64,000 nt of DNA from Cenococcum geophilum 1.58 (lineage: Eukaryota > Ascomycota > Dothideomycetes > Gloniales > Gloniaceae). The DNA lies in the NCBI GenBank assembly GCA_001692895.1, contig KV748268.1, forward strand, positions 310,001 through 374,000. Reading direction: 5' to 3'. The position numbers and the translations under genes were made by a program. Shown piece by piece: positions 1 through 11,499 of this stretch (position 1 is the stretch's first letter; every line of letters starts with the position of its first letter). Below the pieces are notes generated by a model. The model searched no databases. It saw only the letters and a list, made by a program, of their open reading frames with translations, and was not told the origin of the DNA.

Positions 1-1
1 A

Positions 2-907
2 TCTAATTATAATCCTACTAAGCAGCCATAGTGGGAGACCTATATATTAGCTACCTCCGCCCTTCTTTTACTAATTAACATCCCTAAAGCAAAGCTTAAT
101 ACTATTAAATTTACCTACACCTTGGCGATTAAAGACTTTAAAAGTAATGGCGCTATAAAGAAATATGAAGAGGCTAAGAATGCGAAAAAGCTTAGCGCCG
201 CTAAGAAAAAACAGCTTAAGCTCTAGAGGAAGCATAACTACCCAGAAATTACTAAAACTTTTATACCTATTAACAGGAGCCTAAAGCCTAAGGCGAACGT
301 ATATCTTCGCCCTACCTATTCTAAAGATATTGTCCAGATAACTAATCTCTATAACTATTACGTTACTAATACTATATACTATCCTAAGTTTAATCCGCGT
401 ATAATATAGAATCTTGTTAACCGCCTTACCAATATCCTAACGAATAAACTGCTATAGATTGTTGTGGTTAATCGGTCTAAAGATACTGGTTTTTATAGCT
501 CGTAGGTAACCTATATCCCTAAAAAAATAGTAGGTTTTATATACGCCGATAATTTCTATTACCCTAGAAGTATATACCGCTATACAGTTAAGTTAGATAT
601 CTTCACCTACTTGGATTACTGTAATAAAGGAATTGGTAGCTGCTTAATAGACAAGATATTAAATCTTATAGATATTAAGTATTAGGCTAGGGCCGGATAT
701 AAGTAAATAGCTAAAGTAGACGTATCTAGGTCTATAGGTAGCTAAATTATTAAAACCGTAATCTGCTAGGTGCTGTATAGTATAGGTAATAGCACTAATA
801 TTCTCTAAACCGCTAAATTTCTCCAACGCTTCGGCTTTAAAAAAGCGGGTAATATTTAGTGCATAGGTTTTAAGTGCGATAAGATATAAACGGTGCCTTT
901 TAGTTAA
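2..907 (+). pseudogene. GNAT-family N-acetyltransferase relic (5' end outside window)
   Basis: One frame can be followed from the first base to a TAA at 905-907 without a frame change, interrupted by TAG/TAA codons at likely Gln/Trp positions. A Lys/Ala-rich stretch (about 150-235) precedes an acetyltransferase-like domain (about 320-880). Near 623-660 the reading NKGIGSCLIDKIL fits the acetyl-CoA binding motif A (Q/RxxGxG/A) of GNAT enzymes, and near 812-850 AKFLQRFGFKKAGNI fits motif B, where a C-terminal strand and helix follow. GNAT proteins move an acetyl group from acetyl-CoA to an amine; the substrate cannot be told. No palindrome of the common type is seen on its left because the window starts inside it. 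The family call is fairly secure from the two spaced motifs; the gene is dead. Confidence 0.7.
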
Positions 908-1329
908 AACTAATACTAAACAAGCTAACTATACCCAGAGTTAATATGGCTATGTTTCAGTATATAACCGGTAAGGATATTAACGTGGGATTTGGTCCTA
1001 TAAACCCGCTTTAGTTAATTATAGTTACCTTTCCGCTTAACATCGCTTCGCTTTATAAGTCGCTATATCCATATTATCTACCTACTCCTTAATTATCTAA
1101 AAGAAGCAGTCTATCTTATAAAGCTTCTACAGTTCCCTGCTAACGATATTACGGAAAGCGTCACTTATATAGACCTTACTTATACTAAAATGCCTACAAG
1201 CTTTTATATAGAGATTAGTTAAAGATAAATATATAGTATTATGGTTCTAGGCTATTTCTTTTACTAGCCTTTTTTATTTTATAAAATTAAGCTCTAAATC
1301 TTACCTATAGTATATATCCCCTAATCTCA
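908..1329. other. AT-rich stretch without a recognised gene
   Basis: RIP-like sequence with stops in every frame and no motif I recognise. A half copy of the common palindrome may lie near 955-970 (tttcagtatataaccgg), but the second arm does not match. Confidence 0.4.
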
Positions 1330-2420
1330 TTTTCTAAACAGCCTTATACTTATTAATCCTGTCCTTTAGGATTGACATAAAAATGCTTACTATAAATATT
1401 TAGTAAGTATTTTAGTATTGAAGATAAGGATTACGTTAATGACTTTCTTTTAAAGGCGAGATTATAGATACTTCAATTTACTACTCTGGCTTAGTCTTTC
1501 TTTTACTTATAAAATAGATATAAGATAACTAAGTTCCTTACTCTAATATATTAAATATACTTAAAAATATATCTTATTTAATAACTCTATCTAAAATAGT
1601 ACTAAACGACTACGCTTAAGCACGCCTAGAGTAATCGCGTCCTTTTAAACCGTCACTATGCCAAAATTCCTATTCTATATCTATCTTACATTATATTTAA
1701 GAGCTTTATTAATAATATCTATAATACTTTATAGTATTTAAACCTATTACTTTCTAACTACCTTCCTAACTTTAAGGGTGTCCAATCCGGTAGATACCTT
1801 AGGATTTCTTCTTTTACTTCTAGTCACTTTTTAAGGGATTTTAAGACTTAAAAGGGAGAGTAATAATTGCTACTATTTACGCTTGGGTACTTCTACGCTT
1901 TTTAATAAGACTGACCTAACCTTAGCGTTTTTATATTTGGTTTTACTATATTCTAGCTCTTAATTCTACCTACGCATTATAGTATATTAAGCAACCTTGT
2001 TATAGGACCCCCTTACGACTAGATCCTAGCAGTTTTTAAAGTCCTTACCCTTAGGTGCTGCTTCTTTACTAATTTAAATAGTAATACTACCCACCTAGTC
2101 TCTTACCAGCCTGTATATTTCTCTAATAATCCTTCTTATACCTAAAACCTTTAATGTTATGCTAGCAATAATAAAAGTATTTAGCCTTACTCTTAGGTTA
2201 GATATAATAACAGATCTAATTACCTTATTATTAGGATTCTACCTATTGTATAATACTATCTAAGGACAAAGATTTCTAACGCCATGGCTCTATTTACCGG
2301 CTTTTACACAAAACTTATTATTATCCTTATAGTCTGCGTATATAGGTTAAATAGGCCCATTAAAAAGCTCGGCTTGGAAATTAGAAACCCTATAGCACTT
2401 TAAGTAGACTATCTCCCTAA
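1330..2420 (-). pseudogene. unidentified coding-like relic, minus strand
   Basis: Read on the minus strand, a long stretch gives protein-like sequence broken mostly by TAG/TAA, rich in Lys/Arg and Leu, for example IIREIYRLVRDQVGSI near 2,090-2,140 and a basic run near 1,800-1,870. The two other frames look less protein-like. I do not recognise a family. It faces the GNAT relic tail to tail. The call rests only on frame quality, so exon limits are approximate. Confidence 0.3.
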
Positions 2421-3172
2421 CGCATCTATAAAGCTAAATAGTCTTTAGCTAAGGTGCTTTCTTTAGCAAAGGCACCTTAGTCCTTAATAGTTCCATTATA
2501 GTATTAATTCCATTAATGTTCTAGGAGTATAATTGTAATAGACGGCTATTATAAGCTAAAGTCGCAAGTAAATAATAAAAGGCAGTTAGTTTTACTAACC
2601 TTACGCTTACTAAGAGGGTTCGTAACATATTGTAAAAAGAGGAGGTAAAGACGTCGTTATAATACATAGAAGTATTAAAGAGATCCTTTCCTAAAGATAT
2701 CCAAAAGGGCCTATTGCTAGGAGTGTTAAATAGCCTAGCTGTGGATCGGAAATTAGGAACTATTTGGAAAGTTAGCTATATAGAGTAGAAACGGTATTTA
2801 TTTAGGATTAACGTACTCCTGGCGGATATAGATATACCTATACTAATAAGTGTGATAATCCTACGCTTTTTATACAAAACGTTAAAAAGTTAGTTAAGTT
2901 GGATTCTCTAAACGGCATTAAACCCCCCATGTTATAAATTAAGGTGTTTAGTTGTCCGCGATATAGACTCTGTTATGCCTCTCTTTCTAGCTAATAAGCT
3001 AGTATTATAACTAGAAGCTTTTCTAGGGGATATACTACTCTTATAAAAAGGACGCATAAAGGAGAATATTATAACAAAGAAATAATTTAAAGTCTTGTAT
3101 TGTCTGTAAATGTTTTCGCGTAAAATGCACCAGGCGCGCTAGACTTAAGGCAGCCTAGTAAGAACTTCCTAT
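2421..3172. other. RIP-like intergenic stretch
   Basis: No frame, repeat or RNA that I can support. It ends at the palindrome that opens the family A array. Confidence 0.35.
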
Positions 3173-3197
3173 TTTTAGTATAATCGCATACTAAAAT
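3173..3197. repeat. palindrome, left border of A1
   Basis: Arms ttttagtata / tatactaaaa-like around a cg-centred spacer. Followed by a flank (aaataaattccgtaacg) that recurs after the palindromes at 4,911 and 7,892. Confidence 0.7.
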
Positions 3198-3539
3198 GAA
3201 AATAAATTCCGTAACGTAACTTACTCTAAATACTTATCTACTAAGCCTACCGTCTCTATATATTAAATACTATATTAATACCTTCTAATATAATAAAATC
3301 CCCTAATATAATAAAAGGCCTTATAGTTAAACAGGCAAGGGAAATAGTAAGCGCATGGTATTAGCAATTAAGATTAACTTAAGTTACTAATTAGTAATAG
3401 TTATACCTTAGTCTTAAAGCGTTTTTAGCCTATAGTAGCTCCTCTATTCTTAGTATAGTTGGCAAAAATAAGCTACCTATACTCGCAACCGTTTTAAATT
3501 AATACTACTACCTTTTATAGTATTCTTTATAGAGGAGAA

Positions 3540-4600
3540 TACGTATTTTATTTAGAATACTTAGTAGTGACAATATGCAGAACAACAAGTAATTCCAATT
3601 ATATTATTGGCTTAAATTGGTTTTAATTTATAGCTAAGCCTTACTAGATCAAACTCGCCGTTTAAGCGCTTTCGAAATATAATAAACAAGCTATCCTTAA
3701 AGTAGTTAACGATGGCAAGTTATATAGTCGCTATTTCTATATTCTAGTGCTAATATTATCCCTAGTTATCTGCGGCAAACAGTTTAATAAAAAAGCCTAC
3801 CTAGTGGCTAGGGTTAACGGCGAAGACTTTAAAGAGGAAGACGATATTAGTGCTAAATATAAACTTAATGCCGCCAAATATAAAGAAGCTATGTTTAGGT
3901 TGGATAAGTTAACTAGCTAGCCTAAAATAGATTGCAATATATACTCTAATAAGGCTATTCTAGAATATAATACGACCTCTAATAAGTCTGGGCCAGACTA
4001 TAATATTAGTTTCGTTAAATGTGGGCTAAAATACAATATAGGCTCTAATAAGTATGGACTAGACTATAATATAGGGTCTAATAAATTTAAGACAATAGCT
4101 GGGCCAGATTAAAATATGATATTAAACCTAAATATAAGCACTAAGAAGTATATAACAGCTAAGGACTAAGAGGGTTTTAAAGCGTCTTGGCGCGTTATAA
4201 GTCTAAAAATCCGTAATAGTAAAGAGGTTAAGAACTATAATACTAAATTAGACGAGCTAATATATAAAGCTAAGGTATCCAATATAAGGTCCGATAATTC
4301 TTATATACTAGCCGAGCTAAATAAGACTACTAAAATAAGCGAAAATAATAATAAGCTAGTAGCCACGGGAGAGAGTATAAACTATATTGCGACTACGCTA
4401 AAGGTACTTAGTATAGTTGTTATAAAGGATAAGGGGAAAGGTTAGGGCCTTAGGGGTACTAGAATGGGTAGGACTAGTCTACCTATTATAGATTTAGTAT
4501 TATCTAATTCCTCGCCCAGTATGCGTAAAAAAAAGCGCCCTACTTTAGAAATATTTGCGCTAGGCCTAATTGCAAAGAAGCCTAAATAATGTTATTATAA
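3540..4600 (+). pseudogene. family A long-type relic, copy A1
   Basis: Plus-strand coding-like relic of an unknown family. A conserved core near 3,660-3,760 reads YNKQAILKVVNDGKLYSRYF and is shared with A3 and, more loosely, A2/A4. It is followed by a Lys/Glu-rich region, then three degenerate repeats of about 57 bp (3,950-4,110; SNKxGxDYNI-type), and a C-terminal block near 4,530-4,590 (RPTLEIFALGLIAKKPK). The 3' flank (4,600-4,900) is also shared with A3, so the homologous unit extends past the last clear frame. Stops are TAG/TAA of RIP type. No catalytic or binding motif is recognised. It lies between palindromes at 3,173 and 4,911 and forms the first half of a duplicated module with A2. 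Confidence 0.5.
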
Positions 4601-4910
4601 GGGGAAGGAAATAAAGCAAATGCTATAATTTACTAAATTGGGCTAGGTAGGGGCTAAAAAGGCATTTATAGCTTTGGAATTGTTATTAGGAAGTAGCTCC
4701 TAAGCCTAATTATATTTAATATTAAGCTTAGAAATAGAAGCTAGCTATATACTTTCCAAGCACTTATAATATGCCTTTTAAAACACCGTATATAAGTAAA
4801 GGGTAGTTAATTAATAAATTATAGCATAGGAACTAAAAATATATCTATACCTTTTAAGGTTGTAAAGGACAAACGGGCGCGCTAAACTAGGAAGAGCCTA
4901 GCTAATATGC

Positions 4911-4935
4911 TTTTAATATAAAAATATACTAAAAT
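4911..4935. repeat. palindrome between A1 and A2
   Basis: ttttaatata / tatactaaaa-like arms; the flank aattaaaataaaccctctg is repeated almost exactly after the 7,892 site. Confidence 0.65.
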
Positions 4936-4949
4936 TAAAATAAACCCTC

Positions 4950-5910
4950 TGTAACGCGACTAACCATCCTCCTAAAAACTCCACTCCTTTACTCTACTCT
5001 GCAGTAGCAAAACTAAATGCTTTAAAGAAGGCTTACGCTTTCTATTATCCTTATTATAATTACCTACTAACCGGATATATAAAATAGGAGACCGTAAGCT
5101 TAAATAGGTAAAATAGATAGTAAGCGCGGTATAACAAACAGGTTAGGTATATTCCACTAACTAATAATAGCTAACGCTTACTACCGAAGATTTATTTTAA
5201 TATAGTGGTCTTTATATACTTAACGTAATTATAAATAGTAAGTTCCACATATTTATTACTACGATAGAATAACGCTAATATACTTATAGTTCTTTTTCCG
5301 GAACTTAATAATAAGAAGGAAAAATATAATAGGGAAAAGTTTCGGGTATAAGTAAAAGTAGAAGCTATTACTTAGACTAATTACCCTTTCTACTAACTTA
5401 TACTAGGTTAAACTCACTATAGAAACTCTAATAAGATTTAAAAAGCGGGCCGTCCTTAAGGTTGTTAATAATAGTAAGTTATAATTATAGATGCCTACAC
5501 CTTATACTAATACCCTATTAGTTCTCTATAGCCCAGAGGCTAACTTAAAAAGCGTAAGCCTATAGTCCAAAACTAGTAAAGCTAAAAGGCTTGTATTAAG
5601 GAAGAAGTTAGATAGCTATACGGAGCTTAATAAAAAGTATACTATACTAACGCAGACTAATAATATCGTAGAGCTTAAGGAGAAGGGAACTGCTGCTAGT
5701 CCTTCTCCAGCCAATCCTAAAAGAAAACAAAAAGATTAGGTAGAGTTATTATTACTAAGTAATAGACTAAATAAACAGCGCCGGGCAAAGCAGATAAATT
5801 AAGGGTAGGAAAGACAATAGCACGTATTATAAATATAAGAAGTTAAAATTAGTGGGCTCTAAATACCTAGGTAGCTGTTATAGCGAACCTATATAACTTT
5901 TTAATAGCAG
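4950..5910 (+). pseudogene. family A short-type relic, copy A2
   Basis: Plus-strand relic closely similar to A4 (7,930-8,900). The readable core near 5,425-5,560 is RFKKRAVLKVVNNSKL, then a segment ending LVLYSPEANLKS, a Lys/Asn-rich linker, and a Lys/Gln-rich tail (KRKQKDQVELLLLSNRLNKQ at about 5,720-5,780 once TAG is read as Gln). The core resembles that of A1/A3, so long and short types are probably ancient paralogues. Function unknown. It lies between palindromes at 4,911 and 5,917, a span of about 1 kb, matching A4. Confidence 0.5.
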
Positions 5911-5916
5911 TTATAG

Positions 5917-5940
5917 TTTTGGCATATTTATATACTAAAA
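5917..5940. repeat. palindrome, right border of A2
   Basis: ttttggcata / tatactaaaa. Its flanks (ttaatagcag before, gaccacctaattattaat after) match those of the 8,906 site. Confidence 0.65.
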
Positions 5941-6213
5941 GACCACCTAATTATTAATATAAATTATTCTAGTTATAGTGTAGACTAATATAATACGCAT
6001 AAACAGAACTATCCTTTACTTTTTATACTATATCGTAAAGCCTTTTAGATTAAAGCTATTATTAGTAACGGGGTATCTAGTAATACTATTAGTGTTTTAA
6101 AGACGCTAAATAGCTAGGCCTTTATAACCTAGTTAGGTATATTAGAATAATTTATAATAATATCCGCATTCTAATAATATATTGTTGCCGTTTTATAGTA
6201 TTATAGGAAACGA

Positions 6214-6237
6214 TTTTGGCATAATATTATGCCAAAG
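6214..6237. repeat. palindrome, left border of A3
   Basis: ttttggcataat / attatgccaaag: one of the least mutated copies, with a near-perfect inverted match across the centre. Confidence 0.7.
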
Positions 6238-6339
6238 GGTTATTAGCGGCAGGCGCTAAAGTTTATTAGCTGCCTTTTATAGGACAATTAAAATAACCTC
6301 CGCGACGCGACTACCGTCTTAAAAACTCTACTCTTCTCT

Positions 6340-7720
6340 TTTATTTGTTTTACAGCAACTAAAACAGCTACCTTAAAGAAGGCTTATATATACTACTTTT
6401 CTTACCATCTTTATAACTATTAAAACGCTCTAGTGTAATAAGGGACTGAGTAAAGGAGTAGGTAAGTACGTAACATTATTAAAACTAATTAGATTTATAC
6501 TACTAACTAATAACAGCTAAAGCTTTCTATTAAGGAGATAATGAAATTTAGTGGGCGGATAGTCCTTTATGGGATTACCTAGGGTAAGTCTTACAAATTT
6601 ATAGTATTGGAGCGATACTAATACCCTCTAGCTATATACCTAGATAAGTTAATATACTTTAAGGAGCCCACTAAAGGGTTTCTTAATACTAAGAAATAGG
6701 TAAGCGATATAATATTACTAAAACAAATCGGCTTTGGTATATAGCTAATTTATACTAGATAAAGTTTGCTATTAAAGCACTATTAGAATATAATAAACGG
6801 GCTATTTTTAATGTGGTTAATAACGGTAAGCAATATAGCCATTATATCGGTATTGCAATGCTAATACTTTATTAATTCTCTTTGGCGAAAAAATAGATAA
6901 AGAAACTATAAACGCGAAGAGCCGTAGGCCTCTAATAGCTAAGAAAGGTCACGAAGACTTTAATAATAATAAAGACCGTTATGCTAAAGGGAATAAGGAT
7001 ATTAACACCGAAGAGGATAAGGGTATTAATGCTAAAGAGGATAAGGATATCGGTACTAAAGAAGGTAAGGGCGTTAGTACTAAAGAGGATGAGGATATTA
7101 GTACTAAAGAGGATAAAGATATTAGTATTAAAAAGGATAAGGATATTGGTACTAAAGAGGATAAGGATATTGACACTAAAGAGGATAAGAATATTAATAC
7201 TAAAGAGAATAAGAATACTGATATTAAAGAGAATAAGGATTATAACACGATATTATATAAATTAACAGCTAAGTTTAAGGCAGATTCCGATACGGAGTCT
7301 AATAAGTTTAGTATACTAGCTAAGCTAAAGCAAGATATAAGCCCGATAAATGCTAGAGCATTAACTAAGGTTGCTAAAAGTAATATGGCTAGCAAATATA
7401 TTACTAGCATTAATAAACTTACGGATTTAGTAAACCAGAGTAGTCCTTTTAAACTTAATTCTACTCCTATAAAGGATTGCAGAAACTAAAAGGCTATTAA
7501 CTTAAAGTAGGAGAAGGGACGTTTACTAGCGACTAGTAAGATATCTTCCTCCGGAACGGATAAGAAGCGAAAGTTAAGATTATTTCCTATTTAGTTAGGA
7601 ATTAGTTAAGTTAGGTAGAGGCTTAAAAGGCATTTTTAGCTTATAGAGTGTTATAGGGAAGCGGCTCCTAGGCTAGATTACGTAGAAAGCCAATATTAGG
7701 TTAAGAAATAGAACCTAGCT
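6340..7720 (+). pseudogene. family A long-type relic, copy A3
   Basis: Homologue of A1. The core near 6,770-6,860 reads YNKRAIFNVVNNGKQYSHYI. It is followed by an in-frame minisatellite (6,992-7,245) coding about ten copies of an acidic/basic octad (KEDKDIGT), then LTAKFKADSDTESNKFS and a C-terminal part whose 3' flank (7,620-7,880) matches that of A1 almost base for base. The octad array replaces the different repeat found in A1, so the low-complexity middle evolves quickly. Long open stretches on both strands across 6,980-7,265 arise from the 24-bp period and are not separate genes. Function unknown; flanked by palindromes at 6,214 and 7,892. Confidence 0.5.
6992..7245 (+). repeat. 24-bp minisatellite inside A3
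   Basis: About ten units of the type gaggataaggatattggtac plus four bases, in the A3 frame, encoding KEDKDI-rich octads. The period is a multiple of three, so the repeat preserves the frame. Confidence 0.85.
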
Positions 7721-7891
7721 ATTTACTTTCAGTGCATTTACGTATGTCTTTTGGTAAACTATACTAGCTAAAGGTAGATAATTAATAAATTCTAGTATAG
7801 AAATATGCTAAAAGCGTATCTATACCTATTGAGGCTGTAGAAAATAGGCGGAGTACGCTAACTAAAAAGAGCCTAGCCGGAGCTGATATAC

Positions 7892-7916
7892 TTTTGACAT
7901 AAAAACATACTAAAAT
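7892..7916. repeat. palindrome between A3 and A4
   Basis: ttttgacata / catactaaaat-type arms; flanks match the 4,911 site. Confidence 0.65.
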
Positions 7917-7929
7917 TAAAATAATCCCT

Positions 7930-8900
7930 CTGCCGCTAATTATCCTCTTATAAACTCCACTCTTCTTCTCTTTTCTATTCTATAGTAATAAAACCAAAAT
8001 ACTTTAAAGGAGGCTTCTGCCTTCTATTCTCCGCGCTATTTTATTCTATTAGCTAAATAACGTATAAAATACCTTAACGTAATAGAAGACTAAGATAAAC
8101 TTAAACGGGTAAAGAAGGTGGTAAGTATATAGCACCACTATAATAGATTGGGTTCGTTACACTAATTAATAATAGTTAAAGCTCTATACTAAAGATTTAT
8201 TTCAATATAGTGGCTATTATATGCTTAATGTAGTTAGGGACGGTAAGTATTGCATACGTGATACTAATTTGGAATAATGCTAATACTATTATAGCACTTT
8301 TTCCGGAACGCGATGATAAAAAGGAAAAAAGTAAGAAGAAAGTCTGTACGGAAATGCAAGTAAGCGCTATTACTCTATTTAGACGAATTACCCTTGTTTT
8401 ATTAACCTATACTAGGTCAAACTCACTATAAAGACACTAATAGAATTTAAGAAGCGGGCTGTCCTTAAGGTTATTAATAATAGTAAGTCGCATAGTTATA
8501 GATGCCTGCACTTATACTAATACCCTGTTAGTTCTCTATAGCCTAGAGGCTAACTTAAAAGGTATAAACCCGTAGTTTAACCCGTAGTTTAACCTGCAGT
8601 CTAAAGATTATACTAAAGATAAAAAGCCTGCCGTATAAAAAAAGCATAATAATATTATAGAGCTTAAGAAGTAGGTAGACTAGCTAATTGTTACTACTTT
8701 TTTTTTATTTAAGCCTAAGAGAAAGCAAAAGGATTAGGTAGAGTTATTATTACTAAGTAATAGACTAAATAAATAGCGCTAGGTAAAGTAGATAAATTAG
8801 AGGCGGGAAAGGCAATGGCACATATTACGAGTTAAGATTAGTAGGCTCTAAATACCTAGGTAGCTGTCTTAGCAAACCTATATAACTTTTTAATAGCAGT
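7930..8900 (+). pseudogene. family A short-type relic, copy A4
   Basis: Near copy of A2, alignable by eye over the whole span. The same core (EFKKRAVLKVINN near 8,440-8,490), the LVLYSLEANLK segment, and the Lys/Gln-rich tail are present. One difference is a short duplicated stretch near 8,575-8,610 (repeats of cccgtagttta). It lies between palindromes at 7,892 and 8,906. With A3 it forms the second copy of the A1-A2 module, of about 3.0 kb. Unknown function. Confidence 0.5.
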
Positions 8901-8905
8901 AGTGG

Positions 8906-8929
8906 TTTTAATATATATATATACCAAAA
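8906..8929. repeat. palindrome, right border of A4
   Basis: ttttaatata / tataccaaaa; same position relative to A4 as the 5,917 site has to A2. Confidence 0.6.
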
Positions 8930-9166
8930 AACCACCTAATTATTAATATAAATTATTCTCGTTATAGTATAGACTAATATACTATGCACGAATAGAACTA
9001 TCCTCTACTTTTTATGCTAAGTTGCGAAGTTAGCAACTCTATAAATGCGATACCGTATAATATCCCTTAGGATTTACCTAAAGTTATATTTGGGACTATG
9101 CAGTATTAACAATAAATATTAAAGTCGTAGTGTTCCGAAAAATTACCAGAAGATCAATAATCGTGG

Positions 9167-9190
9167 TTTTAGCATATTGTTATGCCGAAA
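9167..9190. repeat. palindrome, leader of B1
   Basis: ttttagcatatt / ttatgccgaaa. The first conserved B codons (near 9,421) lie about 254 bp downstream, the same distance as in B2. Confidence 0.7.
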
Positions 9191-9399
9191 GGCGGTAAGT
9201 AAGCCAGTTATTAATAGCAACCTTAGAGTTTTTAAAAATATTTATAATAATATCGCCTATTTTCTCCTACTATTTACTTCTAAACCTATTGTTCTGAAAA
9301 ATTAAATATTCTCTTTATAGCTAAGCTTATTTCTTTAACCTAGCTAACTTCTTTTAACCTAGCCACTCTTTATAATAATAGATCCAGTTATCCTAAAAA

Positions 9400-10865
9400 A
9401 TAAGTCCATTCCACGTAAAGTTCCGCTAACGCCTACTATTAGAGAAGTAGTAGTTAAAGTAGGTCCTTATAATAAAGTAAATCCAAAACCGCTTACTAAT
9501 ACGCGCTTAGCTCCTTAGGGGAATATCTAAACTTTTAGAAGATTTTTATAATAACCCGGTATAACATACATACTATATCCGCCTCTTTAGAATATACCTT
9601 AATATTCTAAAGAAAAAAAGCGAAGAAGAGGTAGATAAAGCCTCCGGAGCGAAAATAGTTGCTATAATAGATACTATAATAGTAGGCGACTATAGTTTAG
9701 AGCACGCTAGTAACTAGTATAATAGTGTAGAGGTAGTTAAAGAACCCTTAAAATAGGAACCTGGTTATAATCCGGTTAGCAATCTAAGATATTTTAATTT
9801 TAGGAAGTATAAAGAACTTAAGGAGAGTGTTAAAAGTCTATATACGCCGGTTATTACTATATCTTTAGCAGGAAAAGTCCTCCTTTCTATTATATATGGT
9901 CTTACTGAAGCTTATAGCGTTAAGCATATTACAGAAGTAAGAGATGATTTCTTTATAACTATCTAAAAGGTTTATTTTACCGTTATAAGGGATAATAAGG
10001 CCAAATTAATAGATATAAGTAATAAAAAGGCGGTTAATATTACTAACTTCTTCTTTTACCACACTATGGGCAAGCCGGCACTGTAACGCTTAAGCTCCTT
10101 AGTATCCTTATATAATAAAAAGGACGTAAATAGGGATAATAGAGCTGTTTCTAAGAGAGCGGATATGGCGGTAGAAAATACCGAAAACCCTAAGCTTAAG
10201 AAGTTCTTTAAAACTATAGGGAATGTTATAAGATCTTTAGAAAGCAGTAACAGCGTTATATACTAAATTTACGTCAATTATATATATATAGAACTTGCAG
10301 TTATATACTTGGAGCTTATAGTAAAAGTAATAGAGAAAAAGATTTTAAAAAGGTAGAGAGTATTAAATATGGCGTTAGGAAATGAATTCTTAAAAAAGGG
10401 TTTTAAAACTAAGAAAGGAAAAGGGCTAAAAACGGCGCTTATAGACTATATTTGTTACAAACTTATTATTAATAGGAATGCACTAGACAACAGAATCCAG
10501 GGCGGAAAAGCACTTTAGTTATTAGTTAATTACTTTAGCGCCGGAATTATTATAATAATACTTAGAAATGGTATGGCTGTATAAGTTAACGCCTTCTTAA
10601 GAGTAAGTAAATACTAATAGTTATGAGACTGTAACGGTTTGGAGCGTAGGTTATGGCCCGAGTTTATCTAATATTGCTTAAGAAGGTATAGTTTGTAATG
10701 GAGCTTAGTAATATTATAGGCAAAATGGTCTATTAGCCGATGGTTATAGGCCAACCCCTTAGGATTTAAGAGATTAAGATTACTGGTAAGGTACTTCTAA
10801 TAACCTTACTTAAGGATGCCGATGAAGCAAAGAGCGTAGATAAGATGGAGGTGGATTTATAGTAA
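9400..10865 (+). pseudogene. family B relic, copy B1
   Basis: Plus-strand relic of an unknown family of roughly 480 residues. The N-terminal block (from about 9,425) reads TPTIREVVVKVGPYN, with a conserved LYPPL-type motif near 9,570. An acidic low-complexity linker follows (about 9,600-9,770), then the main domain with ITNFFFYHTMGKPAL (10,040-10,085), LKKFFKTIGNVI (10,195-10,235), a helix-rich part, GLKTALIDYICYKL, and a C-terminal tail ending in MEVDL just before 10,865. Most breaks are TAG/TAA at Gln/Trp positions, plus a probable frame change near 10,600. No catalytic signature is recognised. The block 10,850-11,248 after it carries no gene I can see. First of three tandem B copies. Confidence 0.5.
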
Positions 10866-11179
10866 ATCTGTCGACCTAAATTAGGTTATCTTATTACTAA
10901 CTTAGCTACCTCTTATTAACTCGGTTACCTACCCCTTGTTTCTATTACTACCCCCTACCCCCTTCTTATTCTTATTTTCTATACCTTTCCTATATATATA
11001 TAGAGGCTCTTAAAGCCATATTTAATAGATAAAGTCCTTATTCTTTTCTTATAATTAGTATATAGACATCTAATTAACACTACTAAAGAAAACTAATAAG
11101 TAAGAATGCATTTTAACTATATAGCACTAAGTAGTATTAGTATCCTTATATACATTATATAAGCACAGCACGGCAGTTA

Positions 11180-11345
11180 CCATTAGACTATAAAGTTTGC
11201 ATTAATTGCTTCCTATAGGGAATTGAAGTGGTATTAGTAAAAAAAAAGTTTGGTATATTAATATGCTAAAAGCAAGTCGCGAGTTATTAAGGAAACCGCT
11301 TGAGTTTTCCATAATAATATCGCCTATTTCCCTTTACCACCTACT
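11180..11345. repeat. dispersed repeat R3 (copy 1), containing the palindrome
   Basis: A segment with ctatagggaattgaagtg, an A-run, the palindrome and a following gttaaggaaaccgctt-like stretch. It recurs at 43,075-43,215 and 61,497-61,620, so the palindrome travels inside a longer conserved leader. Confidence 0.7.
11249..11271. repeat. palindrome, leader of B2
   Basis: tttggtatatt / aatatgctaaa. First conserved B2 codons start about 254 bp downstream (near 11,503). Confidence 0.75.
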
Positions 11346-11499
11346 TTCTCTCCCTATTACCTACTCCCGAACCTATTGCTTCCTTTAAAGTTAAACATTA
11401 TTATTTTTTAAGCGAGCCCACTACTTTTAATGCGGCCGCTCTTCGCAATAGCTAATTTAGTTACCCTAAAGAATAAGTCTATTCCGCTTAAGGTACTAG

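Noticed and set aside
6979-7265. Open frames on both strands over the 24-bp minisatellite
   Set aside because: Repeat shadows; the frame continuous with the rest of A3 is a different one.
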